DNA of 64,000 nucleotides from Diospyros lotus (taxonomy: Eukaryota > Streptophyta > Magnoliopsida > Ericales > Ebenaceae). Positions 1-12,021 of the stretch are shown here, in pieces. The DNA lies in NCBI RefSeq assembly GCF_014633365.1, contig NC_068349.1, positions 15,886,753 to 15,950,752 of the forward strand. The letters run 5' to 3'. Below the pieces are notes generated by a model, which had not been told where the DNA came from, ran no database searches, and was given only the letters and a program-made list of their open reading frames with translations. The first letter of the stretch is position 1, and the number at the start of each line of letters is the position of its first letter. The translations under genes and the position numbers were made by a program.

Positions 1-2217
1 GTGCATTTTCTGGTTCTTTTTCTTACTACAATAGGAAGATCAAGGTCAAATTGCTCACTAATAGATGAAGGAGAAAGTGTTATTTCAGTACCTGGACTTG
101 GTTCAAAGTCATGGATCTGTAATTGGTCCGGATTGGGCTGTACACTTCTTGAATAAACTTTCAATTCTTTGGATGATTGATTTGGTTGTGACTGCTATTG
201 TTCCTAGGGGACATTTTAAGATTTTAGTTCTAGTTAAGGTGGTTCTGGTTCGAATGGCTTGGATTCTAAGAGTTCATCAGTATTAGGAAGTTCAAGTGTG
301 TGTGTGTGTAGCCTGTGTGAGTGAAGGCTACTATATCAATGCTTGACTAGGTAGAAACTAATCAGGAAAAGTCAAATCCACACTCTCATTGTCTCTTGGA
401 AGTCTTCCCTTGAAGATGAGAGAATTAGTCTAAGTAGAAGGGCTTAGTTTAAGAAAAAATGACATCCATATTGACAAAGATTTTTTGACTAGGAGGATGG
501 TAGCATTTATTCCCTTTCTAATGACTAGAATATCCAATGAAAACACACTTTGGGGCTTGAGGATCTAACTTAGTGCGATGTTGTTTATGGACATGAACAT
601 ACGAAGTACTACCAAATATTTTTGGGGATAAACAACTTGGGTTGACACTCTTATGATAAAATTGACAAAACATACCTAGATGGCTTTGATTGCCAATGAC
701 ACGAGAAGGAAGCCTATTTATCAAATAGGTAGCGGTTAAAATTGCTTCTCTCCAAAGAAGTTTAGGAACATTAGATTGAAAAAGTAACGCCCTAGTAACC
801 TCTAAGAGATGTTTACTTTTGCATTCAATAACTCCATTTTGTTGGGGAGTGTCAACACATGAGGATTCATAAACTATTCCTTGCTTTTGACAGAAAGAGA
901 TTAAAAATTGGTTGAATTTTGATCATACCGTGGAATACAAGAAAAATTTTGGTCACATCAGATTTTTCTTTCATAAGATACAATCAAGTTGTGCAAGTAC
1001 AACCATCAATAAATGAAACAAACCACCTAACACCAATAATATTAGGAATTTTGGACGAAACCCAAACATTAGGTTTAGATGATTTTATTGAACCTAAAGG
1101 GTGAGATACACGATGATGTTTTGCAAACTCACATCACAATGTAAATAAGAAGCTGAAAAGAAGGATGACCAAGTCTCAAATGATTAAGCCAAATTTTAGA
1201 CCTTTTTGGAGAGATGGATGTATTATCAAGTGAGCATAGTAACAACGATTCTGGCCATCTAAGTCACTTTTAGTCCCTTTAAGATAGTACAACCCATTCC
1301 TTTCCTTAGCAAATTCAATCGTCTTCCCCATGGTCCGATCCTAAAAAACACGATGAGTATCAAAGAATATGATTGTACAATTTAGGTCTTTGGTGATCTT
1401 GGAGATGGAGAGAAGATTGGTTGATAGTTTGGGAATATGTAGGACATAGGTAAGAAAAGGAGAGGGGTAACTTTAATGTTGCCATGACTAGCAATTGGAA
1501 TAGATGATCCATCAGCTACAAAGATCTTTCAATTTTCAGGGACAAGCATATAATTGTAAAATTTATTTGGGTAGCAAGTCATATGATCGGTAGAACCAAC
1601 CAGAGTCTATGACCCATGATTGGGAATGGAAGATGTTGGAAGCTTTAGAGAAATCAGAAATGAGACACTTACCATTCTAAGCCAATGAACATGTACCAGA
1701 AGTCTTAGTGAGGGAGTTTAGCAAACCTTTCAGCCTTTCAATGTCCTTTTTGCTGAATTGTTCTCTACTGAGAGCTAATTCCTCTTGAGAAATATCCTCC
1801 TTATTAGCAAGATTGGCTTGGCACTACTTTTGTCCTTTGAATCCACCATTCCTAGCCAATACTTGAGCCTTCCCATGAAGCATGAAGTAGTTATCCCTTG
1901 TATGTTGAGGCTTTTTGCAATAAGAACACCACAATCCATCTCGGTTGGATTGTTTAGAGGAATTAGCCTTGTTCTGGATTATATGGCTTATTTCCTCCAC
2001 CATCCGTACCTTTCTTAGACATCATGGCAAAACCTTTGGTTGGTTGTGTCTCGAGCATAACATTTCTCGAAGTTTCCTCTGCTCAAATGATGGAGAAAAC
2101 CTCACTAAGAGGTGGTAGCCAATCCTTTCCCAACACTCTTACTTGATCATATTCCATATTTAGTCCTCCTAGAAACCTAAAAATCTTATCCCTTTCAAGA
2201 AATTCAAGTAGTACTTT

Positions 2218-2438
2218 TGTTGAAATCCAGAATGATTTGAAGAGGATTTGGAGGAGATTGTGGTGATTGAGATCACAATACTTGGAAGGTTTAGGCTGAT
2301 TATTTGGGGCTGATTTCTTGGGTTAAATCTTATGTTTCCATTTTTGTTCTCTATGTACATGATAAATAGGGATCTAGTATGTAAAGGAAAAATATACTAA
2401 TTGAATAAAAGTCCGATTTACTTTTCTCATTCTCTACA
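2218..2438 (+). repeat. 5' LTR of copia B, copy 1
   Basis: 221 bp, TGTTG...ACA. It carries two bases near its 3' end (GAATAAAAGTCCG) where the other three B LTRs in the window all read GAATAGAAGTCTG, so these are private changes of this copy. Confidence 0.95.
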
Positions 2439-2477
2439 TGGTATCAGAGCTCAGATTACTCTGAAACCCTAGAAGCC

Positions 2478-5400
2478 ATGGCCGCCAGCCATGAATCTAT
2501 TCAGTCGGTAACTCAGGAGGGAGAATCAAAGATAATCCCCTCCATGGGTTCGACTGGTGGGTTTGAAAACTCTTCAATTTGTCTTACCGTAGAGAAGCTG
2601 AATGGGAAGAACTACCGAGAATGGGCCTAATCCATCAAGCTGGTCATCGACGGCAAAGGAAAATTGGGCTTCATTACCGGCGAGATCAAACAACCATCTT
2701 CCAAAGAGGTAGCAGCTTTCCAGAAATGGCGGTTTGAGAATTCCCTCATCACCTCCTACTTGATCAACTCCATGCGACCAACGATCGGCAAGACATACAT
2801 GTTTCTGCCGACAGCGAAGGATGTATGGGAAGCAGTTCGCGAGACCTACTTCGACGCCGAGAATGCCTCTCAAATCTTCGAAATAAAGACTCAATTGTGG
2901 CAGATGAAGCAAGGAGAAAGAGAAGTGACGGAATACTACACGAAGATGCTGGGTTTATGGCAAGAACTGGACCTTAGCTGTGAAGAATCTTGGGAGTGCA
3001 CGAGTGACAGTGTGCGATTCAAGAAGAAGATGGAGAACGAGAGGGTGTACGAGTTTCTGGCTAGGCTCAACAGAGAGCTCGACGATGTGAGAAGCCGAGT
3101 CTTGGGTCGTCGGCCATTACCTTCCATTCGGGAGGTATTCTCTGAAATTCGGCGAGAAGAAAGCAGGCGGAAGGTGATGTTGAGGGAGAAGAGTGCGGCT
3201 GGGCCTGAGGCTTCAGCCCTGGTATCGCGTGGGCCTTCATCTCGTGGGCCTTCCACAGCATCTGGGCTGAAACAAAACAAAAGGCCTTTTTGTGATCATT
3301 GCAAAAAATCAGGCCACTCCAAAGGTTTTACATGGCAAGCCTACTGATTGGAAGCCCAGGCAGCCCAATAAACCTCATGGGTACCAAGTCTTGACTAAAC
3401 AACAAATAGAATCAGCCCATCATACTCAGTTAGCCCCTACTGGGGGTTTTAACTCCGAGCAACTTGAGAAGTTATATGCTCTTTTTTCGACCTTTCAAGC
3501 CTCGGGTCAGTCTTCTACGCCTCCTTCATCAAGTTCCTTAGCCCACAAAGGTACTTTTTTGACTGCTCTTAGTACTACTTCGCGTTGTACTCCCTGGATT
3601 ATTGATTCTGGCGCATCCGATCATATGACTGATTCCCATCATTTATTTTCCACATACTCACCTTGTGCCGGTAACTTGAAAGTAAAAATTGCAGATGGTA
3701 CTGTATCCCCAGTAGCTGGCAAGGGGAGTATCCGTATCTCTGAATTTATTACTTTGGAGTCTGTCCTTCATGTTCCTAATTTGTCTTGCAATCTGTTGTT
3801 TGTTAGTCAGCTAACCAACCAATCTCATTGCTTAGCTATTTTTTTGTCTTCCCATTGTGTCTTTCAGGAGCTATCATCGGGGAAGACGATTGGCAATGCT
3901 AAGGAATGCGAGGGACTCTACTACTTTGATGACGCTCACATGAGTAAACAGTGTCATCCTTATTTTTGTAATTCTGCATCTAGTCCTAGGGATAGTGACC
4001 TATTGTTATGGCATAAACGAATGGGTCATCCAAATTTTCAATATCTAAAACGTTTGTTTCCTTCACTTTGTTCGAATAAAAATCTTTTGGATTTACAATG
4101 TGAAATCTGTGAACTTGCAAAACATCCTCGCACTACTTTTCCCTCCAATCCTTATAAACCGTCTCTGCCTTTTACTTTGATTCACAGTGACCTTTGAGGC
4201 CCTTTCCATGTCCCCAATAGGACCCACACGAAATGGTTTATTACCTTTATTGATGACCATTCTCGTCTTTGTTGGGTGTATTTACTACATGATAAATCTG
4301 AGGTTAGTTCTGTCTTCATGAACTTCTACACTATGATTTACACCCAATTTCACACAAAAATTCAAATTCTTCGTACTGATAATGGCACTGAGTATTTCAA
4401 TCATTCTTTGGGCTCCTATCTTCAAGCCAAAGGTATTGTTCACCAGAGTTCTTGTGTTCACACCCCCCAACAAAATGGGGTTGCTGAACGGAAAAACCGG
4501 CATATTCTTGAGGTAGCTCGTGCTCTCTTATTCACCTCTCACATGAAAATTATTTTTTGGGGTGATGCCATTCTGACTGCTGCATTCCTCATCAACCGAA
4601 TGCCTAGTCGAATTCTCTCATTTGCAACCCCTCTCAAAAAATTTCAGGAGATCTTCCCTAATTCTCAGCTCAATTCATCTCTCTCCGATTCGTGTTTTTG
4701 GGTCCATGTGTTTGTCCACATTCACGCCTCCCAACGTACCAAGTTGGATCCAAGAGCCCTCAAATGTGTCTTCCTTGGTTACTCTCCTACTCAAAAAGGT
4801 TACAAGTGTTATGACCCTCTTTCACATAAATTGTATGTTAGTCTGGATGTCACATTTTTTGAGCATACTCCCTACTACTCGCCTCAGGGGGAGTCCTTGA
4901 GTGAAGCTCGTCCCTCAGACACCGACTTTGATGTTGCGATCTTTGAGTCTGCTCCCTATGATATACCATCTTCATCTCCTTCTTTGTCCAACGAAGAAGG
5001 AATCTTAAACTCAGGGGGAGATGTGGAAGAACAAATAGACAAGGAGCCACTTGTCTACTCAAGGAGATCTAAATCAAAGCCCGTTGAGACTCTCGCATCT
5101 GAAGCATCAAAAGAGTTTGAACCGGTGATAGATTCAAATACTCATGAGCAAAAACCCAATCCTGACTAGGTAAAAAATCTTGATGACTTACCCATTGCTC
5201 TTAGAAAACAACCTCGTTCATGTACTCTCCATCCTATTTCCAAATTTGTATCTTACAATGCCCTTTCTGCCAAGTGTCGTGCTTTTACGTCTAACCTTGA
5301 CAGAACCCAGATTCCTAAGAATATTCAAGAAGCCTTGGAGATTCCAAAATGGAGAGAAGCAGTGATGGAAGAAATAAGGGCATTAGAAAAAAATGGAACT

Positions 5401-6844
5401 TGGGAGGTGATGACGTTGCCCAGGGGGAAGAAACCAGTGGGCTGCAAGTGGGTGTTCACGGTGAAGTACAAGGCGGATGGCACAGTAGAGCGGTACAAAG
5501 CCCGCCTAGTTGCAAAGGGGTTCACCCAAACATATGGTATTGACTACACCGAGACATTTGCACCAGTAGCCAAGTTGAATACTATACGAGTTCTCTTGTC
5601 TTTGGCAGCAAACCTAGACTGGCCACTCCATCAATTTGACATCAAAAATGCCTTTCTGAATGGTGAGCTAGAGGAAGAAGTATTCATGACATTACCACCA
5701 GGGTTTTACAAGGAGGAAAAAGAAACCAGAGTATGTAAATTGAAGAAATCTCTATATGGGCTCAAGCAATCACCAAGAGCGTGGTTTGATAGATTTGCGA
5801 AGGTAATTAAGAATCAAGGATATCAACAGGGGCAGTCAGATCATACTATGTTCTTCAAACTATCCAATGATGGTAAGAGGACCATTCTGATTGTGTATGT
5901 GGATGACATCATACTCATTGGAAATAACATAGGAGAGGTGGAGAGGTTGAAGAAGGTATTAGCCACAGAGTTTGAAGTAAAAAACCTAGGTCAAATGCGA
6001 TATTTTCTGGGAATGGAAATCGCCAGATCTAAGAGGGGAATCAGTGTCTCTCAGAGAAAGTACGTTCTTGACCTTTGATTGAGACTGGTATGCTTGGTTG
6101 CAAGCCAAGCAATACCCCGATTGAGGTAGGAAAAAGAATGGAAGACGATGGAAAGCCTGTGGATAGAGAAAGATATCAGAGATTAGTAGGTAGATTGATC
6201 TACCTATCTCACATTGGACCCGACATTGCTTTCGCCGTAAGTGTTGTCAGTCAGCATATGCATTCACCAAAAGAAAGTCACCTAGAAGCAGTGTATAGGA
6301 TTCTCAGATATCTGAAAGGCTCACCAGGGCGGGTCTATTCTTTAAGAAAGGAGACAGTAAGAAGATAGAGATCTATACAGATGCAGATTGGGCAGGCTCA
6401 GCAGAAGATAGAAGATCTACTACCGGCTATTGTACTTATGTTTGGGGAAATCTAGTAGCATGGAGAAGTAAGAAACAGAACATGGTAGCCAGAAGTAGTG
6501 CTGAAGTTGAATTCAGAGCTGTTGCTCAAGGGATGTGTGAAGGGTTATGGTTACAAAAGCTTTTGGAGGAGCTACATATCACAGTAGAGATTCCCATCAA
6601 ACTCTATTGCGACAACAAAGTTGCTATCAGTATTTCCCATAATCCGATCCAGCACAACAGGACTAAACATATAGAAGTTGACAGACATTTCATAAAGGAG
6701 AAAATTGAGAAAGGAACAATCTGCATGATCTATATTCCTACTAGAGAACAATTGGCAGATATATTCACTAAGGGATTACAAAGATCTAGCTTTGAAGAAT
6801 TTATTTGCAAGTTGGACATGATCAACATCTATGATCCAACTTGA
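2478..6844 (+). pseudogene. Copia B gag-pol polyprotein, copy 1 (broken)
   Basis: Order along the strand: gag from ATG 2478 (landmark LNGKNYREW), zinc knuckle CDHCKKSGH, aspartic protease [13 protein letters not shown]-pre-integrase H-H/C-C motif (LLWHKRMGH ... CEIC), integrase core ([17 protein letters not shown]-like), reverse transcriptase (YVDDII) and RNase H ending ADIFTKGL. Breaks shared with copy 2 are an in-frame TAA in gag near 2628, loss of the last zinc-knuckle cysteine with a frameshift near 3320, a TGA in integrase at about 4196 and a TAG at about 5167. Breaks private to this copy are single-base frameshifts near 6076 and 6330 in RT/RNase H. The element therefore cannot encode its own complete polyprotein. 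Confidence 0.93.
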
Positions 6845-6851
6845 GGGGGAG

Positions 6852-7072
6852 TGTTGAAATCCAGAATGATTTGAAGAGGATTTGGAGGAGATTGTGGTGA
6901 TTGAGATCACAATATTTGGAAGGTTTAGGCTGATTATTTGGGGCTGATTTCTTGGGTTAAATCTTATGTTTACATTTTTGTTCTTTATGTACATGATAAA
7001 TAGGGATCTAGTATGTAAAGGAAAAATATACTAATTGAATAGAAGTCTGATTTACTTTTCTCATTCTCTACA
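6852..7072 (+). repeat. 3' LTR of copia B, copy 1
   Basis: 221 bp, immediately after the polypurine tract and followed by the ACTTT target duplication at 7073-7077. Confidence 0.95.
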
Positions 7073-7164
7073 ACTTTAGCATCTTCAGCACACTTCATTT
7101 TAAGATCTTGATAATGATCTATTTCAAGCTAAAGACCATATAAATAGTTATAATATTCAATAAT

Positions 7165-7186
7165 AGAGAGAGAGAGAGAGAGAGAG
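7165..7186. repeat. (AG)n microsatellite, length differs between copies
   Basis: About 11 perfect AG units. The matching site in copy 2 (30683-30700) is shorter and interrupted by a T. Confidence 0.9.
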
Positions 7187-7321
7187 CCTTGTATTGTAGA
7201 TGAAACTTTGGTTTTTTAGGTCGTAAATCATCACAACACCTTGCTTCATGGAGTAGGTTTTTTCAAGTGCCTCCCAAATATCTCGCACTGTAGGAAGGAA
7301 TATGAGATTTCTACTAATCTC

Positions 7322-7882
7322 TGTGTAGTGACAATTCCTATCTACCCTTACACTCAAATCTCCCTCAAGATGGATACAACCTCTCACACATGAATAGGAT
7401 ACAAGAAACAACACAAAACAAAGCACGCACTCACACACAAGATAAGTGAATTTATCCTAGTTCGGAACTCGTAACAGAGAACCTACATCCAGACTAAAAT
7501 GATCTCGTTCTTCACTATCTTGAAAACGGAAAACCAAGATTACATGCACTGATTTCACACACAGCCCTATTACCAAGCTGCCCTACCCGGAGATTACAAA
7601 GCAATGAATACTTTACTCTCTCGCACATACACACAAACACATACTCTTTCTCAAGATAGAAATGAAAACTGATTGGGGGAGAGAATGAGACCCCTCGGAC
7701 CCTCTATTTATAGACTATAGAGGGCAAGAAATACAAGGACACTAGCCTCGGTAACCGCCTTATACATGTGGTGTTTACCGTTACAATCCCTAACTATAGA
7801 TCTTCTAGAAGCATTAATATATTCCTTCTCTTCGACCTTCCTCTCTCGTGACCATATGTCTAAGCCTTAGGCAAATACTTCA
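7322..7882 (-). mobile_element. Solo-LTR-like insertion in element A gag, copy 1
   Basis: About 560 bp that interrupts the gag coding remnant of element A: the frame around WIWHSM stops here and resumes at [13 protein letters not shown] on the other side. On the minus strand it runs TGAAG...CTACACA and carries a TATAAATAGAG box (about 7715), as expected of an LTR. The flanks share only an imperfect duplication (ATCTC/CTCTC), so the exact ends are uncertain. The same insert is at 30836-31396. Confidence 0.6.
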
Positions 7883-8346
7883 ACTCTCTAGCTACATTGA
7901 ATGCCATATCCAAGACATGACCATTGCGTCCTCCTCATGCCATGCTTGGAACTTAGGGTCATCCCTACTCAGACTAGTCACATCTAAGTGGCTAATCTTC
8001 CCTTTTTCCCTTCAAGAGTGTTCTCACAATCTGCGACCAGTGCAGATAATTCTTCCCATTCAAGCGATAAACAACATTAATGATTTGAAGCTCTCCACTT
8101 GAACCAATCAATGGTGAATCAAGAACAACTCCAGGATTGGACGTCATGTTCTCAAAAGTCTCAGACATCTCCCCATGGAATAACCAGAAAATAATGAAGG
8201 AGATTGAAGAGAACAAGAATGGCAATGAAGGCCAAATCAGCAAAGGTGATGGCGATGAAGGCCACAAGAAACAGTAGGAAGAACAAAAGGTCAGCAATGA
8301 AGGCTGACAGGAAAACAACAGACAATCGTAAAAGATCCTAATACCA

Positions 8347-8527
8347 TGAAGAAATGAACGATTCTTCTGAGTATATGCTTTACAATATATACCAGACAAG
8401 ATTACAAAAAAGGAAAGAAAGACAATATACAAAAGGGAAAGAAAGAAATAAAAACAGGAAATCTCCAACATATTTAGGAAGGAGATATTTAGGAAAAATC
8501 CTAAGAAATCTCCAACAATCTTCAACT
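8347..8527 (-). repeat. 5' LTR of element A, copy 1
   Basis: About 181 bp, nearly identical to 31860-32040 and clearly related to 21751-21943, the 3' LTR of the same element in copy 2. On the minus strand it ends TTTCTTCA, directly before the tRNA-Met type primer-binding site. The expected 5' TG is degraded (the strand begins AGTTGAAG instead of TGTTGAAG). Confidence 0.8.
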
Positions 8528-9643
8528 GAGCTCATACTAAAGCTTTTGCCTGCATGCCTTCTGCCATACAGTATTCAGCAATAGTGAACAAGGTACCCCA
8601 TCTTATTTGCTGTGCCATCCTGTATCGCGACCAAGGGCTAAATCCATTGTTCTTGATCTGGAGTCATCAGCTTGGAACACAGCTCTCTCCTACCAAAATA
8701 TGCATATAGAAAAAACTAGAGCCTGATTATGACCAATAGTCATTGAGTTGCAGCAAAAATCCCCCACAACAATGGCTGGGTTGTCAATACATTTTCCATC
8801 TATAACAGTTGAAATCCATCGTTATCATTCAAAATGATACCAAACTTAGTGGATAGCTTTGGCTAACAAACCTACACTTGTGAGTAGAGTATGGGGTCCA
8901 GCATACAGTAGTGGGTATCCATCATTATTATTTCAAATATCACTGATATTGATGGGAGAACTAAGACAAAATATGCACACAGAAAGAAGCATGCACTCTA
9001 ATACCAAAATACATGTGAGGAGAAAGAATCATGCACAGTCTTCACTGTCACAATCCAAGAGTTAATTAGAATAGCTATGCTGTATTTCTTTTACTTTAAT
9101 TGTTGCACCTATATTCTAGCTATCAATTCTGTTAGAATTAAAAAGGTCACGTGTGAGGCCTTAGGAAAAGGACAAAATAGTTTGTTGTAACTGCTGGAGG
9201 AGGGGATGATCTGCTGCATCCACACCCACGCCAAGCAGCACCTATATGTATTCATCCCATTCCATGGGAGAAGGCATGCTGAAAATTGATAATTGGATCT
9301 CTGATTTTCCTCTCTACATTTCTCTCTAAATCTCCCTTCCGTTTCTCTCTATTACTCTCTCCCTTTCTACTGATTTCTTCCCCCCATTTCTGATCCATTT
9401 CCTTCTCCAATCATTCTGTTATCAGTTCTATTTCAATTATGACTTCTTCCCCAATTCAATCCCCCCCCAATTACTTCTTAAACCTGTTAATGAACCCTAG
9501 GTTCATGACATTCACCTGCATGCCTATTTTTGGTTAGACTGACACCCAACCAAGTCTGTAGCATTCAGAATGAGGATGACTAACTTTGATCCTCAGGAAC
9601 TGAAAATTCCAAGTCTAGGGAACCTAGGTATCATGGGCATTTT
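8528..9643. other. Duplicated HAP2-intron-like sequence without a gene
   Basis: Matches 32041-33156, which is ordinary HAP2 intron 15 sequence outside element A. Includes a pyrimidine-rich stretch (about 9300-9480). No coding region, RNA gene or clear element ends were recognised. It is important mainly because it shows that the duplication extends past the transposon boundary. Confidence 0.8.
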
Positions 9644-9743
9644 NNNNNNNNNNNNNNNNNNNNNNNNNNNNNNNNNNNNNNNNNNNNNNNNNNNNNNNNN
9701 NNNNNNNNNNNNNNNNNNNNNNNNNNNNNNNNNNNNNNNNNNN
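9644..9743. other. Assembly gap (100 N)
   Basis: Exactly 100 undetermined bases, a conventional placeholder for a gap of unknown size. The match to 23517-33156 ends at its left edge, and the sequence to its right is unrelated. Confidence 0.99.
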
Positions 9744-10687
9744 TTTTTTAAAATTTTTCAAGTGAACTTCCCAATAATAATTAAGTGAAACAAACCAACA
9801 AAAATAAGTTTCCCACATGGTTTTAATTATTGCACCCTTCCCTTTGAAGTTAAATATTTCTTAATTAACATTGAATATAGTTATTTTCATATAAAAACAG
9901 CAATACTACATATACAACTCATACGGTGTAATCTCTCCTTTCTGCTATCATATATATATTTTTATACAAAATAATATATATATACAAACAATTATTCACA
10001 ATAAATTGATTATGTTGGAAGATTAGCTAGTATGCTTGACATGGATTCTCTTGAAGCGTGGGGTTGTGGCATCTGACAATCAAGTTAATACTTAGAGAGA
10101 GTGAAATGAATAGTATTGAATTTTTAGGTATTAAATATTTTTATCTGTCAAGATTTCTTTTTATATAAAGTAAGCCTGTAATAATCAGACAAAATTCTTA
10201 ATAAAATCCTCAAGTGAGTTCTTTAGGCTTTGGTGGAGATCTTATAGTTGTGGGCCTTTTCGTGGTTAGCCAAGGACTTAGCAATAAAGGTGTCGTGTTT
10301 TATTTAGCACATATTACATCATGATATGTTTATTGCAACGTAAATTTTAAGAGTAAATTTATAAATATACATAATTTTAAGAGTCGTCAAACAATGGTAG
10401 CAACAAATAGTTGTTGGATCATTTTTGGCATACATGAATAAATATTTATAAATATGCATTTTATTATATGTTTTAACAATATTTTTGCATAAGACCCATG
10501 ATAGGAAATAAATATTTCAATATTTAAAAGTATTATAAATTGCATATTTACATGAACTTCTCAAAATTAGTAATTGCCATGTGCAAGATCATTTTTTTAT
10601 ATTTTACCACATATTATTCAATATAAGTTATGCAATTATATATAATTTTATATCAGTTATACAAATAAAATATCGATATCAATTATT

Positions 10688-10792
10688 TTGAAAGAAAATT
10701 GACAATCTTTTACACCATGTCAACTTCTAATCCCTTGTTTTGGAAGAAAATTGACAATCTTTTACACCATGTCAACTTCTAATCCCTTGTTC
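10688..10792. repeat. 52-bp tandem duplication
   Basis: Two head-to-tail copies of a unit containing GACAATCTTTTACACC and CAACTTCTAATCCC. The anchor recurs at 10701 and 10753, period 52, with one or two differences. Confidence 0.9.
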
Positions 10793-11652
10793 GCACTTTG
10801 ATGAGCTTGATGTGTTTTTTCAAACTCGATCATTTCTTGTTCACTTGAAATTTCCTTCCAAAATAATTTTTTTAGTTTTTTTTTTATAATTTTTCTTATT
10901 TTTTTGCTCTATTCTTTTCTTTTTCACACTAGTGCAAGCATTGCATGCACCCTATTCCATGCTAGCCTCACTTTAGCATGTGTGATTTAAGTGCTCGACT
11001 ACACCATATTTGATCATCTTTTCCAACTATCTTCTTCTTGTTGGCTAATTGCAATGCATCAATTCTTTTATTCTTTTATTTTTCTTATCTCCTTCGTCTC
11101 TTCCATTTTCTTTCATTTTTGTTTCAAACGGACTGCAAATCAATCATCAAACTAATTTTTCTAGTGGCTCACAACTTTTTGATGATATTGCTAAACTCTG
11201 TAAAAAATTCACCATTTCATTGCCCTTTTACAACGTATTATTATTTTTTTTATTCACACCGAAAATCTTCTAACAATAATACTTAAAATATATCAAAACG
11301 AATTGATTGCACACCCAAAACCCTTAGTCAAGAACACTCTTTTTTTTATAGTTGAAATCAATTATCAAATTGCTCAAATCCTTCGATCTTTGCCATTCTT
11401 TCTCTATTTCTTCATTTTTAGGTCAGATCTCTTCTAAAAATTCAGCATTGCCAGGGTGATAGTAGGGAAAGAGCAAGTTGCTATGTAGTAGGATTTTCGA
11501 AAAGTACATTTTGATCCCTTTGTTTTTGATTTCTCACATTCCCACCCCAATCTCACACCTTAGCTTTTTTTTTTTTTTTAAATTTTACTAAGACTTTTCA
11601 TTATCTAAAATCTTATTTGTACCTCAAAAGGTTTATAAGAAATTTCATAACA

Positions 11653-11693
11653 CCCCCCCCCCCCCCCCAAAAAAAAAAAAAGAAAAAAAAAAA
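11653..11693. repeat. Poly-C/poly-A tract
   Basis: A run of 16 C directly followed by about 25 bases of almost pure A. Length is likely unreliable in any assembly. Confidence 0.9.
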
Positions 11694-11955
11694 CTTTGAA
11701 ATGGTTTCTCGTAGGTGAAAACCTCAGTTACAAAAATAAAAAGATTGATACTATTTTCAAAAACAAAAATAAATAATTTTTTATTTTGTTAAACGTCAAG
11801 ACGTAAGGTGAAATTTACCCTATTATTTTATAAGTTCTATTTTTGTACTTCAAACAAAGAGTGGCTGTGAGATTGTGAACGTGGCAGGCTCTCCTATATG
11901 CTAACTGCACTTGATTAATGCATCGTCCTAAATATGTGTAAGCAAAACATATTTT

Positions 11956-12021
11956 GTACGCGCGCGCGCGTGTGTATATATATATATGTATATATCTAGT
12001 GAGAGAGAGAGAGAGAGAGAG
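11956..12021. repeat. Compound microsatellite (CG)n(TG)n(TA)n(GA)n
   Basis: Four dinucleotide runs follow one another within 66 bases: CG from 11959, TG, TA/TG mix to about 11997, then GA to 12021. Confidence 0.95.

Larger units (their letters stand above)
2218..7072 (+). mobile_element. Copia element B, copy 1, complete with two LTRs and a target duplication
   Basis: A 4855-bp Ty1/copia retrotransposon. LTRs are 2218-2438 and 6852-7072 (221 bp each, TGTTG...CTACA). It is flanked by the 5-bp target duplication ACTTT (2213-2217 and 7073-7077). The primer-binding site TGGTATCAGAGC (2439-2450) abuts the 5' LTR, and the polypurine tract TTGAGGGGGAG (6841-6851) abuts the 3' LTR. The LTRs differ at about five positions (~2%). 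It inserted into gag of element A in the opposite orientation. The short LTRs and small size suit a Retrofit/Ale-like copia lineage, but the lineage is inferred only. Confidence 0.95.
1..8527 (-). mobile_element. Copia element A, copy 1 (partial; 5' LTR, gag, PR and part of IN), interrupted by element B
   Basis: Minus-strand Ty1/copia remnant reading from its 5' LTR (8347-8527) leftward. It shows a primer-binding site TGGTATTAGGATC at 8346-8334, the gag start, gag continuation (about 7320-7073 and 2217-1950), a zinc knuckle, a degenerate protease/GAG-pre-integrase region and an integrase C-terminal part (around 518-724, with INRLPSR and GYSSH landmarks). It is broken by many stops and frameshifts. 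Element B (2218-7072) is inserted in gag with an ACTTT target duplication, and a solo-LTR-like insert lies at 7322-7882. Its RT/RNase H half and 3' LTR are outside the window. Confidence 0.85.
1..9643. repeat. Copy 1 of a >9.6-kb near-identical duplicated segment (partner 23517-33156)
   Basis: Base 1 corresponds to 23517, and the match continues base for base, with only scattered substitutions and small indels, to 9643/33156. In the first 2.2 kb I count about seven differences. The segment holds part of a minus-strand copia element (A), the complete nested copia B, a solo-LTR-like insert, and about 1.1 kb of sequence that in the other copy is ordinary HAP2 intron. The left end lies outside the window; the right end stops exactly at the run of N. 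No HAP2 exon is present in this copy. It may be a real segmental duplication or an allelic contig placed in tandem by the assembler. Confidence 0.97.

Noticed and set aside
9570..9818. Reading frames crossing 9644-9743 on both strands
   Set aside because: They consist mostly of undetermined bases from the N run and are artefacts.
11038..11286. Phe/Leu/Ser-rich reading frames in the intergenic region
   Set aside because: Low-complexity pyrimidine-rich DNA with no homology features or upstream signals.
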